NCBI GenBank assembly: GCA_029783825.1
Contig: JAREIK010002415.1
Coordinates: 64,501 to 128,500 of the forward strand
Origin: Sapria himalayana
Taxonomy: Eukaryota; Streptophyta; Magnoliopsida; Malpighiales; Rafflesiaceae
DNA length: 64,000 bases
Direction of reading: 5' to 3'
In this document: one piece after another, positions 24,910-35,879 of the stretch
Layout: each line of letters starts with the position of its first letter
Numbering within the stretch: position 1 is the stretch's first letter
Program-made: the position numbers and the translations under genes
The notes under the pieces: model-generated
The model's database searches: none
The model's input: only the letters and a program-made list of their open reading frames with translations
Told to the model about the DNA's origin: nothing

Positions 24910-25684
24910 TGTTGAAAAGTAACAGGTTATAAAACCAAATACGTAGTGATCAACTTTTCAAAAAGTTAGAATATTTTAGGAGTAATAATAAAATGAGTAA
25001 TCAACCAAAAAAAATCCACTAACACCAAGTACAATATCTCCAATAATTATACAATTGAGATAAGGCCTTAAATCATGAACGAGTCACCTTGGGTCCCAAT
25101 CTAAGAATAAAAAATTCTGGAATTAAAACAACAAACTACAGCCATGTTCGAAAATTTAAGGCTAAAGATCCAGCCATATAAATTCGATCTCTACTATCCA
25201 AATCATAGAATAGGATGTTGGCTATCTTTAGTAAAGATTTCAGCCAGATTCAATGCCATTTGTGAAGATCAATCTACCCGATATTGGAAATAGCGCATGG
25301 AGAATAAAAGACAACAAACTACTGTCACATTTAAATATTAATTACCGAAGATCCAGTCGTAGAAATCTGATCTCTACCATCCAGATCATAGAATAGGATG
25401 TTAGCTATCTCCAATAAAAATTTTAGTCATATTCGATGTCATTTGCTGCATCAATTTGCCTGAATTCCGAAACTACTTGCACAGAAAAAGTAATTTTAAA
25501 AACTGTCATTTCTTTCTCTTTCTCCTCCTCTAACGTGTTTTCTTTCTTTTTTTATTTTATATGCGGCTGCTGCTGCCAAATCTTTTAAAAAAACCCAGAA
25601 TCATAAATGTCTTAATGGGTCAATTGGTTATCCATTAAGCATTTGGGCTTTTCAACATTAGTTGGGAGCCCAAAAAACCCAACA
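24910..25684 (-). repeat. 5' LTR of nested copia
   Basis: 775 bp, TGTTGAAAAG...CCCAACA on the + strand, carrying the same internal 180-bp-class duplication (anchors at 25202 and 25385) as its partner. Confidence 0.88.
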
Positions 25685-28030
25685 AAACAATATTTTGCTA
25701 TTTAATCAAAGATTTTATCTTAATGAGTATATTGATTATATGAATAAAAAAAACCATAACTCATTTTTTCACTCTCGTCCACTCTCGGGGAGATTGAATA
25801 TTTTGATCTTATAAATATCAATACTTTATGCAGAGTAGAATACTCGATGAGGTCTTTTATTTTATCATATTAATTAATGATCACTCTAGAAAAGTATGGA
25901 CATATATATACAATACAAAAATAAGATTGAGTCTTTCCTATCATTTAGAATTTTTATGATAGAGTTGAGAGAAAGAGTAGTAGGAAATTGTTCTTTATAT
26001 ATTCTGATAATTATAAAAAATATCAAGGCCAGTCTGATAGTTATCGTGGATCTCATGGAATTGGGCATGAAAAGGTACCAGCCAAGATGTCACAAATTAT
26101 TGAAGAAAGGATGAACCATATTATTGAATAGAGAGTTTTTTGCATGCTTTCTCACATAAATTCCCAATAAATTTTAAGGAGAAGTCATGCATATGATTGT
26201 TGTTGTAAACATGTGTCATACTACTATCTTGGATAGAGATGATCCTAATAAAATATGGACAGGGAAAGATATCTCATGTGATCACTAGCAAGTTTTTGGC
26301 TACAATACTCTCATTCATATCTCAAAATATAATTGATCTAAACTAGATGATATCACACATCCATGCATTTTCATTGGCTTTAGACATGAGGAATTCGAGT
26401 ATAAACTAGACTATGAGACCTAATCACCAAGAAGCTTGCTCAAAGAAAAGATATAATTTTTTCAGAGAACTAATTAGTAGATGAAAGTCATTTGAGCAGT
26501 GAAGAGAGTGATTCTATAGAGATTCTAATTTCCTCATATTTGATAATAAATCCTTCTAGAGATAAGTCTATCAAAGGGGGAGGAATTGAGATCCACCTAA
26601 TGATTATGAGCCACAAGAAACCCCTAATATTTTTGAGCAGTTTGATATACCTATTGAGGTGATGAAAACCATAATCAAATTGAAATTGGGTAGGACTCAG
26701 TTATTCATGATGATACATTTTAGTCAGAATTGAGAAAATCATCTAGGTTTTGCCAAGTTTCTATGAGATTCTATGATTTCATATTGCTTATGGATGCATG
26801 GAAGCCTGAGAACTTTCAAGAGGTCATCTATCTTGAGAATAAAAATGAATGACTGTGGGCTATACAAAAAGATATGGAGTATCTTCACATTAACTAGACT
26901 TATGATATAGTATCCTTGCCAAAAAGGAATGATCTTTAAAAAATAGATGGCTATTTAGACAAAAATCTAGTGATAATGATTCTCAACCAAAATGCAAGAT
27001 TCAGTTAGTAGTCAAAGAATTTATTCAAGAATAAAAAATTGATTTTGTGCGATATTTTTTTCTATAGTTATGATATCTACTATTCGAGTTGTTATGAATC
27101 TGACTACTAGCTTTGACTTTAAAATTAATCAACTTATTATGAAGACTATATTCTTTTATGGTTTCATGAGACTGTATACATGAATTAGCCTAAAGGATTT
27201 ATTATAGAATCGAAAAAAAGGTCTTGTTTGCATACTGAATAAAAGCTTGTATGGTCTTAAATAAAATCATAGGCAGTGATACAAAAAATTTTATTTATTC
27301 ATGGAGTCTCATGCCTTTTCGTACATATTTTGTGACCACTATTAATGTGTCAATCATCAATTTGATAATTACAAATATAAACTTTTATTGTATGATGATA
27401 ACATACTAATCATTAATTGTGATAATGAAAGACTTTGGTCCAGTCAAACATATTTTAGGAATGAGTGTCATTTGGAATAGGATTTCTAGGTTTATCTAGT
27501 TATCTAAAAAATAATACATCAATAAAGTTCTTGAGAGATTTCTCATAAAAGAGACTAAGTCCATCTCAATTTTCTCAACTAAATATTTTAAGCTAAATAT
27601 CGAGCATAGTCTTCAAATTAACAAGGAAATGATAGACATGAGTTGTGTCTTTGTGCCTCAGAAGTCGGTAATCTTATGCATGCTATGGTATGTACTTGAT
27701 TAGATATAACACATATTATTAGTATTGTTGTCATTTTCTTTCAAATTCAGGTAGATATTTGTTGTGGTTTTGTTATAATGTTCAATTTTATTAGTTAGAA
27801 AGTATCTCAAAAGTTTATTAACAAGTATATATAATCAATAAAGATCCATAATTATATAAATTATATAAGTAGTAAAGAAGAATTTCATCTGGATATGGAT
27901 TCCACAATGATTATATTAGTAGGTAAGTCAATAAATAATGAGACAATACAATTCTAGTCAATGCATAATTTGATTTATATTGGGTTTGGATGCAAAACAC
28001 ATGTTGAATTGTTAAAATGGTCATTTATTC
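25685..28030 (+). pseudogene. 3' part of the split Ty1-copia (integrase, RT, RNase H remains)
   Basis: This continues the element broken at 20112. Near 25850-26010 is the integrase core remnant (LEKYGHIYTIQK / ESFLSFRIFMIELRERVVGN). Near 26055-26110 is KRYQPRCHKLLKKG, a worn 'RYQTTPHTPQQNG', then ERMNHIIE. Near 26410-26470 is LITKKLAQRKDIIFSEN (family 'PVTKKLVRSRDVVFLED'). Near 26985-27060 is CKIQLVVKEFIQE and IDFVRYF (family 'RLVAKGFxQxxGIDF'). Near 27430-27530 is MKDFGPVKHILGMSVIWNR and YINKVLERF (RT C-terminus), followed by the YAMVCTRPDI-like segment. No frame is intact. It is clearly older than the nested element. Confidence 0.78.
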
Positions 28031-28129
28031 TAATGAAATACAAGGTAATTATCACCATTTAGTCTACTTAGTCTACTTGGAACCAAGAAATATTTTGACT
28101 TTATATCATAACTAGAATATTAGAGAAGC

Positions 28130-28475
28130 CTACTTACCCTCAACCTTCCTTCCACTTCTTGCTCTAATAGTCTACTTTGTATAATTTCTCTATCAATTCT
28201 TTCTTATTAAAATAACTAGAATATTTACTTCCTCTATTTGTGTGTGTGTGTGTGTGTGTGTATTTTTATAACATTGATGTGGTCGCAACATCGACACATA
28301 GTTGGCCTCAATGCCACTAGCACTTTCCTTGATTTGTTGATGTCAATAGTGGGTTGGAGCTACACTGTGCTATGTCAATCTAGCCATTGTGTTGATGCAT
28401 CACTTCTCTATTTTTCTACATTGCACATGCACAAAGTTTATTCTAGGGCTTTCAAATCCTAGCTCTGATATCACA
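28130..28475 (-). repeat. Inverted copia-leader fragment
   Basis: The minus strand starts at a primer-site-like TGATATCAGAGCT (28461-28475 region) and, 300 bases on, contains a 22-bp perfect inverted match (28141-28162) to 29609-29630 in the + strand copia next door. It also has TCGCAACATCGACAC-type words shared with that family and a (TG)n run. I read it as a truncated, reverse-oriented relative of the neighbouring element. Confidence 0.45.
28239..28261. repeat. (TG)n microsatellite
   Basis: About eleven TG dinucleotides, read directly. Confidence 0.93.
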
Positions 28476-31400
28476 TGGAAATTATTAAAAGATAAACACT
28501 ATAATAGTAAGAGAGAAATAATGAAATACTCAATATAATAACTAAATTAAAATTTTTACTATCATGATTGACTTATATTTCTAAATTGCAATTAGTGTTC
28601 GACATCATCACTTGGATTATGGTGTCGTGATTTGAACAGAATTACAATCTATTTTGTGTGGATGTGACTAAAAAACTATATCTTGGAGTCTTTTAGTCAA
28701 ATTATGACTTTATTGTGACTTATCTTAAGCTGTAGCATGCATTTTGGTGTAATAGCATCTGGTATCAAAAGAATGTCTGCTAGAACTAACCGTGTGACCT
28801 TATGATTTGGTATTAGAGCATCGTCATTCTAGTGTTATCTCGATCATTCGTGTGTTAGGGTTTTTCTTATTGTTTGATATCAAAGCTATGTTGAGTCGTA
28901 TTTGGTATTAGAACCAAGTTCATCAGAGCCAACTTGAGTTATTGGAGCCTAGTTTGTGTAATTTTGAGAATGACAAATGTGACAATATATATGGTGTAAA
29001 ATGAGAAGGTCTCGGAGAAGAGTTGAAGATGGAGGATATGTGGGCAACAAGAATTACTAATCTCACATAGAAGATCCTAAACTATTTGTAATGAGTAGAA
29101 ACCAAAGATAACATTTATCATGTTTGTTAAATGGGACTAGGTGAATTGGATAGCATGATGCTTGGTCTGATTGTGTTTGATAGATGAGCTCTCAATGAAT
29201 ATTTTTAATGAGAGATCCATGAAAGAGTTATTAAAGAACTTGGAGATGTTTAATCAGAGCAAGTCCTTGGTAAACAAACTATTCAAGAGAAAAAAAGTAT
29301 CAATTATGCATGAAAGAAAGTGATTTATTTTTTCTTATTTATATGAATTTTACATACTAATTAGCCAACTATTTTTTATTAATTATGAGATTAGTGATGA
29401 TGACAAGATCTGACAAGATCATTATTCTCCTCCATTTACTATAAGATACATGAAATGCCTTAATTATCATTATTTGTGGTGATACAACATGATTATCATA
29501 TGAGGCAATATTATTTGAGGATACATAAGGTAAAATATAAAAAAAATACTCAAATGAGGTTTTGTTTGTGATGGGGTGGGGGTGGATAAAGAATTAACAG
29601 TCTAAAAGGCAAGAAGTGGAAGGAAGGTTGCAAGTAAGATATAAGTAAAGTGTTGGAAATATGGTAGAGATGGGCATTTCAAGAGAGATTTGTTTAGAGT
29701 AAGCCAACTCATGTGAGAGTTGACTTGGTAGACAAACATCTATTTGTATAAATTTATTTTGTTTATGCCCATGACATTAATGTTGATGGGAACTTTTGAT
29801 ATATTGACACATTTGCATTATATTATATGACTTTCATCAAAATTGATTTAGCCAATTTGAATTATTCGATGAAAGAGATGCAACTATGGGAATTGATTTA
29901 ACAATGAAGATAATTTATTATAGGAAGGTGAAAATAAGAATTCATGATGGGTTAATCAAATTCTTTCAGAAGGTGATGCATATTTTGACTTCAGTAGAAA
30001 CCTGATATCAATGAGTGTAATTATAAATGATGGTGTGAAATTTTGTTGTGATGATAATACTTGCAAGATGACGTGAGAAGTGATAATTTCTCGATTAACA
30101 AAGTGTGGAATCTTGTACATGATGTGAGAAACCATTATCATGATAGCAGGTAGTGAGTTATTGACTTCTGAAAAGGAAGACATGGAGATGAGGTTGTCAA
30201 TGGAGAAGAAATCTACTAGAGGTTTAGAGTTGTGACATTGAATTATGATATCATGATAGTATTTAGAGTGAAAACATGGAATTGTGACATGGAACCCAGG
30301 GTTGCAACATGGAATGAGGCAAAGATATCAATGAAGGAAGTTCAAGAGTGGTGAAGTCTCAACATAGTTTCAACAGGAAACATGCTATCATAACTCAATC
30401 CAACATATTCTCGATATGGAAAATTGGTTTTTGACTAAATTTGACAGAATCATGTAATGAAAACATGGAGTCACAACACAAAAATACAATGTCATGATAA
30501 GAGATCATGTTGTTACATTAGTAACATTAACATATATGTTAGAAGATTCTAGAAATTGTATCCTCAAAGATGATGGTGAAAAAAGTATTAGATTTTTCAG
30601 AAGGACTTGACTTTTGAGAGGATTGCATGTACGGAAAGTAAAATTAGGTGAAATTAAAAGCTAAAGTCACAATATCATTGACATTGCTTGACTTGATTCA
30701 TAGTGATATATTTGGAGGAATACAAGAGACATCACTTGGGAGATCGTGATACTATTTTTTTTTGATGATTTCTTTAGACATGTATGAGTTTTTTTTTGTC
30801 CAAAAGAAAACTTAAGTATTGGAGAAATTCATGGAATTCATAGCATTGGTAGATAATCAATTTAACAATAAAGATAATGTTCTATAAATGGATAATGAAA
30901 TAAAGTATTTATTGGATGATTGATTTTGTGCTAAGCGAGGTATTGCTAGGAAAAAAAGAATTAATTTGGTACCATAATAAAATATAGTGACAGAATGATT
31001 CCATATAACATTGATAAAATTGGCAAAATGCATGAAAAACTAAATAGACTTGAAGTTGGAATTCTGGGAAAATGTAGTCATCACACTTTGTAACATGAAG
31101 AACTATATTTCCACTTTAACAAATGAAGGATAATATACCAATTGAGGTGTCAATTAGGGAAAACCAAACATAGTCCATTGTCATGTTTTTGGGTATGATG
31201 CATACATACATGTGCTGATGGAAAGGAGGAACAAATTCGACTTCAAATCAATTAAGTATAAGCTTCTTGGCTACAAGTAATGCATCAAAGGCTATAATAG
31301 AAATGTGACAAGGGTGAAGTTCATGGAGTGCGGTAGTGGAGAAGTCATTGGAATTCATGAGAAGGATGATAGTTATGAAGCAACATAGTTGTGACTCAGA

Positions 31401-32379
31401 AATAGAGCATCATGACTTATTAATGTCACGACATTACAAATAGAGTCATTATTCCATATCACTAGTGTCAGAAAATGATGTAGTTGAGATAATTCTTGCA
31501 TTGATATGATTTATATGAGTTATAAACCATCCTAAAATATATGTTGATAATGAATAACTTGTTTTATAGTTTACATGATAGATGCCAAGCACTATGATGG
31601 AGGCAATAGCCTCAAGGGGTCCAATTCAATGGGATCAAGCTATGTAAGATGAGTATGAGCATTTGAAGCATTATAATATTTGAGAACCTTGTGGAGTTGG
31701 CTCTAGATTGAGAGGCAATCAATAGATGCAGAAATGTTCTAGTGGTACAAACCCGAGAGTGGAAATAAAAAGTGATATTTATTAGGTGGATGAATGTTAG
31801 GATTGATTCATATTTTTGAAGCTACAAAAAGTGGTAGATGTTGTAACCTAAATAGAGTCACAATTTGTTTTGTGTTGTTATAATTGGAAGAATATGCTTT
31901 GAATTGGAAACTTGAATTGTGAAGTCATGACTCATATAAACTTGTAACATGTGTTTTTGAGTCACGACATATAATTGTAAAGTCGCGACTCATAGAATCG
32001 CAACCTATTCTATGGTAATGAAATTGAGTGACTTAATTAGGATTTAAGGTGCAATAATATTTTGTAGTGTCGTAGCATGAATTATGGGGCAACTTGTGGT
32101 GTCATGACTTAGTTTAAGATTTTTTTTCTCTGCTTACTATCTAAACTGTGCAAATTAATATAAATGTATGAAAACAAATCAAAAATAAAGTTTTTCTATT
32201 TTATTTTCTTTTATGATTTGTGGTAATATTTTCTTTCTATCTCTTGTGTATGTAATGTGCTTCTATTAGAGTGATTCCTGTATTTCAAATTCATTGTTAA
32301 TTTTTTTTGCGTCTCCTACTTTGGGATAATACATTGGTAACAAAAGATCTTGGGAATATTTATTGTTTGGGATTTACTA
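28476..32379 (+). mobile_element. Decayed Ty1-copia element, third family
   Basis: The + strand has a leader with four primer-site-like motifs (28760-28915) and then gag remains: KSLVNKLFKRKKV near 29260 (family 'KSLTNKLYLKRKLY') and SQLFFINYEISDDDKI near 29360. A zinc-knuckle-like KCWKYGRDGHFKRD follows near 29650. After a long eroded part come integrase remains near 30690-31150, and near 31600-31650 the start of RT (EAIASRGPIQWDQAMQDE, family 'EAlxs.d..xWxxAMxxE'). Most of RT and RNase H is missing. An LTR-like stretch at about 31780-32379 is followed by a second copy of the leader motifs. Boundaries are approximate. Confidence 0.65.
28760..28915 (+). promoter_or_regulatory. Four reiterated primer-binding-site-like motifs
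   Basis: TGGTATCAAAAG (28760), TGGTATTAGAGC (28808), TGATATCAAAGC (28875) and TGGTATTAGAACC (28903) all resemble TGGTATCAGAGC. A normal element has one. A parallel set occurs at 32382-32514. Confidence 0.7.
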
Positions 32380-32381
32380 TT

Positions 32382-32514
32382 TGGTATCAGAGGAATTTTG
32401 CTTGAATTGATTGTGCGACTTTATAATTTGATATCAAAGTATCATTGTTCGAGTGTTTCCCCAACATCTAGTATCAAAGACAATATGGTTTCTTTTTATC
32501 GTTTGATATCATAC
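32382..32514 (+). promoter_or_regulatory. Second set of reiterated primer-site-like motifs
   Basis: TGGTATCAGAGG (32382), TGATATCAAAGT (32429), TAGTATCAAAGA (near 32469) and TGATATCATAC (32504). Spacing and intervening words (for example 'gtgcgacttta', 'gtttgatatca') match the set at 28760, so this is a second copy of the same leader. Confidence 0.65.
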
Positions 32515-33050
32515 TTGTGTTAGGTCATTACATTAATGTATATAAAATAAAAAAAAAATTTAAGGGCAACCAACATGTTGGGTGCTCTTATAATAAATGT
32601 TAGTTTCTATTTGATGATTAAAAAGTTTTTAAAATATTTCTTAGAGACACATCAACTTGGGGTATATTTTAGTTCATCATTTGTGATGCACAATTTGTCA
32701 CATGAATTATTTATTTTATTTATTATATATAATAAAAAAGTAAGCAACACAAATACAATTTAAATTAAACAATAGTAACAATTTAAAGAAGAGAGATATT
32801 TGATTTGATGACAAAATAATTTGAAAATTATATGTCTATTTTTTAATTTGCTATTAGTTACTTAAAATTTATAAAAATTATTTGATTGTTATTTGTTTGA
32901 TTGTTATTTGTTTGATTGTTAATTTGTTATCAGTTACTTAAAATGAATGCATTAAATTAAAAAAAAATTATTTGAACTTTAAATTTTATTTAATTTTGAA
33001 GCTTTAAATAAGAAGTAAACTAGTTATTTTGATGAAAGTTACATCAATTA
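32515..33050. other. AT-rich DNA with small tandem repeat
   Basis: No gene. At about 32881-32925 'tttgattgttatttg' is repeated three times. The array is bracketed by near-identical copies of a 'ttagttacttaaaat'-type sequence near 32852 and 32930. Confidence 0.6.
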
Positions 33051-34200
33051 AAATTTATTTTTATAATCACAACTATCACACAATATAGGTTGTAATGAAT
33101 ATGATATTAATTTGCTATATTATTTTTAATATTAAAGGTCAAAATAAAAATACTATTAGAAGGGATTATTAATTTATAGTATAAAATTTGTATTGAAGTT
33201 AGTAAAAGGTTATGTTTAATTGTTTAACTTTGATATATGATATTTGCAAAAGATGACAATTCCCTTTTGTATTGTTGTGTATTATTGAGATTTAAATAAT
33301 TGATTTTAAACTAATAATTTATAAATGTGATGATGAAATATTTCAACATATATTATTAGTATTTTTAATATAAAAGGTCAATAAAAATGATATGATTAAA
33401 TTGTATAATAAAATTTATATTGTACTTGTTAGTAAAATGATATGCTTAATTGTTTTACTTTGATATCATATATTTGTAAAAGTAATATGAAATAAGTTTT
33501 TTTTTGTATTATTGGGTAGTCATTTTATTCATATTGGATGATACAAAATAAATAATATGTTTTAAATTAAAATATTAAAAACATCATAATGAAAATAATT
33601 CAAGACATCATTAATATTTTACTAGTAAATGAAATGAGAGATCAAATAATGTCTAAAATAGTAGATAATATGTATTTAACATATGAGCTATAATTTTATA
33701 TTGCAAGATTAAAAATGTGAAACATAAACAATACGATGAGTAACAATTCTCTTCAATGAGTTCTTGATGCTATGCATAATTCCAATATTCTCTAATGTTA
33801 GAATAATGAATCCAATGCCAAGTTTAGTTAATGTGTGGTGAAATGATTTCCAAATAATTTGATCATTTTAAGTATTATCTTTTGTAAATCTGTATATATT
33901 TTATTTTTAAGAAAGAGAAATCTTATCAAAACTAATATCTATACAAATAAAAATTGTAAATATAAAAATAATGTATATCTTATCGCACAACTTGAATGAT
34001 TTTATATGATAATAGATAGTAAACATGATAATGAAAATATTTATATATATATATTATTAGTGTTTTATTATAAAATGACATTAGTAATTAAATAATATTA
34101 ATTATAGTAGATAGTGTGTTGTTTAACATACAAGCTATAATTAAAATTAATATCTTAAAAATAATTTTATAAGTTATTTTTTGTTAAATTGATGGTGTAA
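33050..34200. repeat. Degenerate tandem array, four recognisable units
   Basis: Units near 33114, 33346, 33605 and 34050 share 'tattatt(a)gt-tttt-at-aaa', 'ggtcaa-ataaa' and either 'atg(t/c)ttaattgtttt/aactttgatat' (first two) or 'tagtagata-t...aacata(t/c)(g/a)agctataatt' (last two). No coding content is seen. Confidence 0.55.
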
Positions 34201-35840
34201 ATATCATTTTAAAAATTTATATATTGGATAAACTCTGGAATTTGTGATCATTTGATAATATTCATAATGTAGGATTTTTGATTAATCGGTTAAATAAACA
34301 TAATGCTAAGGTTAAAAGTAATTTCAAGATAAAAAATGTTAAACTTAAAGAATTATGTATTGACGTAAACATTTGGTGAAACACAACATATTTTATGTTG
34401 ATGAATATTATGCAATATAGAAGTTTTATATATTTTTTTACATTTTAAAAATAACTTAAATTGTGTGACTATATCAATACTAACACCAATTTTTTATAAG
34501 AATCTCAAAATTAAAAATAGTTAGATGAGAATAATACCAGGATGAGTAATCATCTGGAAAGCCTTTGTGTTGTATTCATGAATTGAAAGCCACACTTTAT
34601 GTATGAAAAATATCTTCGTTCAAGTGCAGAAAGTTTTGGGTCCAGGATTATCATATTCAAATACTCTCTGATTTTTGGACGTAAGATTGTCGATACGTTG
34701 AACTCAAGAAAAAATTTGAATACAACAGTAAACTATAGGAAAGATTTGAAGTATTCAACATGGTATCAGAGAGATTCCAATGAAGGTGCATCTTTTGAGT
34801 GCTGGTATTTATAATTATTGGCAATTTGTGGTGATATTGTGGTAGTGATGATAGTGCCACCATATTGTATCTCAGTAACACTTATGCATAGTGAGTTTTT
34901 TTCTCTTTTACTTGGTATTTGGAGGTCGTTAGTTATCCAATGACTAGTTTCAAGAGGTCTAGAAATCATTTATGTTCATGGTAGCAAAGCCCACGAATTT
35001 GATATATAAGCTCTTTCTAGCTATTTTGTTTGTTTTTTGTTGCAAGCTAATGTGTGTATTTAAAATTTAAAATATTTATTTTTTATAATTTTTATGATAA
35101 CACCATGATGATATATGTGAATACTGAATTATTATTTTGGTTGATATTTGTGTGGAAGTATGACATGTGAGATAAAAAAATCATTTGAAGTAATATGGAA
35201 CTATTGTGCATACTTTTGTGGAAATTAAGAGATGAGAGACCTGATTTAGATATTCCAAGAGCTAGAAATATAATAGTGATTTTTTCTTTCTATGAGAGGT
35301 TGAGACATACTCATGAAAAGTATTGGACATTATAATTGGAGTTACAATTAATTATTTGAGGTTTTAGGGTTATATATTAGACTACTAGGCCTTGAGAGAA
35401 AAAAAAAAGATAAAAAGGAAATTCAATAAATCGCATACCCTTATATATTTGGTATGTATGGTAACTCTATCAATAACAATGAAAACATAAATTGGACTAC
35501 TATAGTTTGCAATGCCTCACGTTAAGCTGGTACGGTAACACATAGTCATTTGAGGTGCAAAACTCACTGAGAGCAAAAGTCATTTGGAGTCTCCACTGTC
35601 ATATATCTTCATTTAACCTGAATCTTTATCTTCTTTAATTAGTGTCAAATTGAACTCATTCTTTTTTGCCTTTTTCTCTGCTTGTACCTAGTAAAAAATA
35701 CAAATTATAAATTAGGTATAAATATTATAAGTTTTTTTTTTGTTAAATTTAATCAAATTTATGATTTCAATTTTTTTGTTTTTACTCAATACTTTATTAA
35801 GTTTTCTTTTGCAGGAATATGAAGATATCATTTGATTCGA
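34201..35840. other. Unassigned DNA with one primer-site-like motif
   Basis: TGGTATCAGAGA at 34761-34772 follows '...ttcaaca', the usual LTR-end/primer-site junction of a + strand retrotransposon. No gag-like protein was recognised downstream, so this may be a truncated copy. The left end of the hAT relic at 35.9 kb was sought here and not found; a weak candidate is 'ttgaggtgcaaaactca' near 35553. Confidence 0.4.
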
Positions 35841-35879
35841 TGATGCTTGAGTCTATTGGGAGTTGAATGACACAATTTT

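Larger units (their letters stand above)
20113..25684 (-). mobile_element. Nested Ty1-copia retrotransposon (Tnt1/Tork-like), complete but inactive
   Basis: A 5.57-kb element in reverse orientation inside an older copia. It has two LTRs (20113-20878 and 24910-25684), a primer-binding site complementary to initiator tRNA-Met beside the right LTR, and a polypurine tract beside the left LTR. In minus-strand order it keeps gag, protease, integrase, reverse transcriptase and RNase H remains. The LTR ends are TGTTG...CAACA. By eye the LTRs agree at roughly nine bases in ten over the first 250 bp, so the insertion is old. The protease catalytic aspartate and the first aspartate of YVDD are lost, and frames are broken throughout. 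Confidence 0.9.

Noticed and set aside
34761..34772. Primer-binding site taken as proof of a full LTR element
   Set aside because: No matching LTR pair or gag was recognised around it; kept only as a motif.
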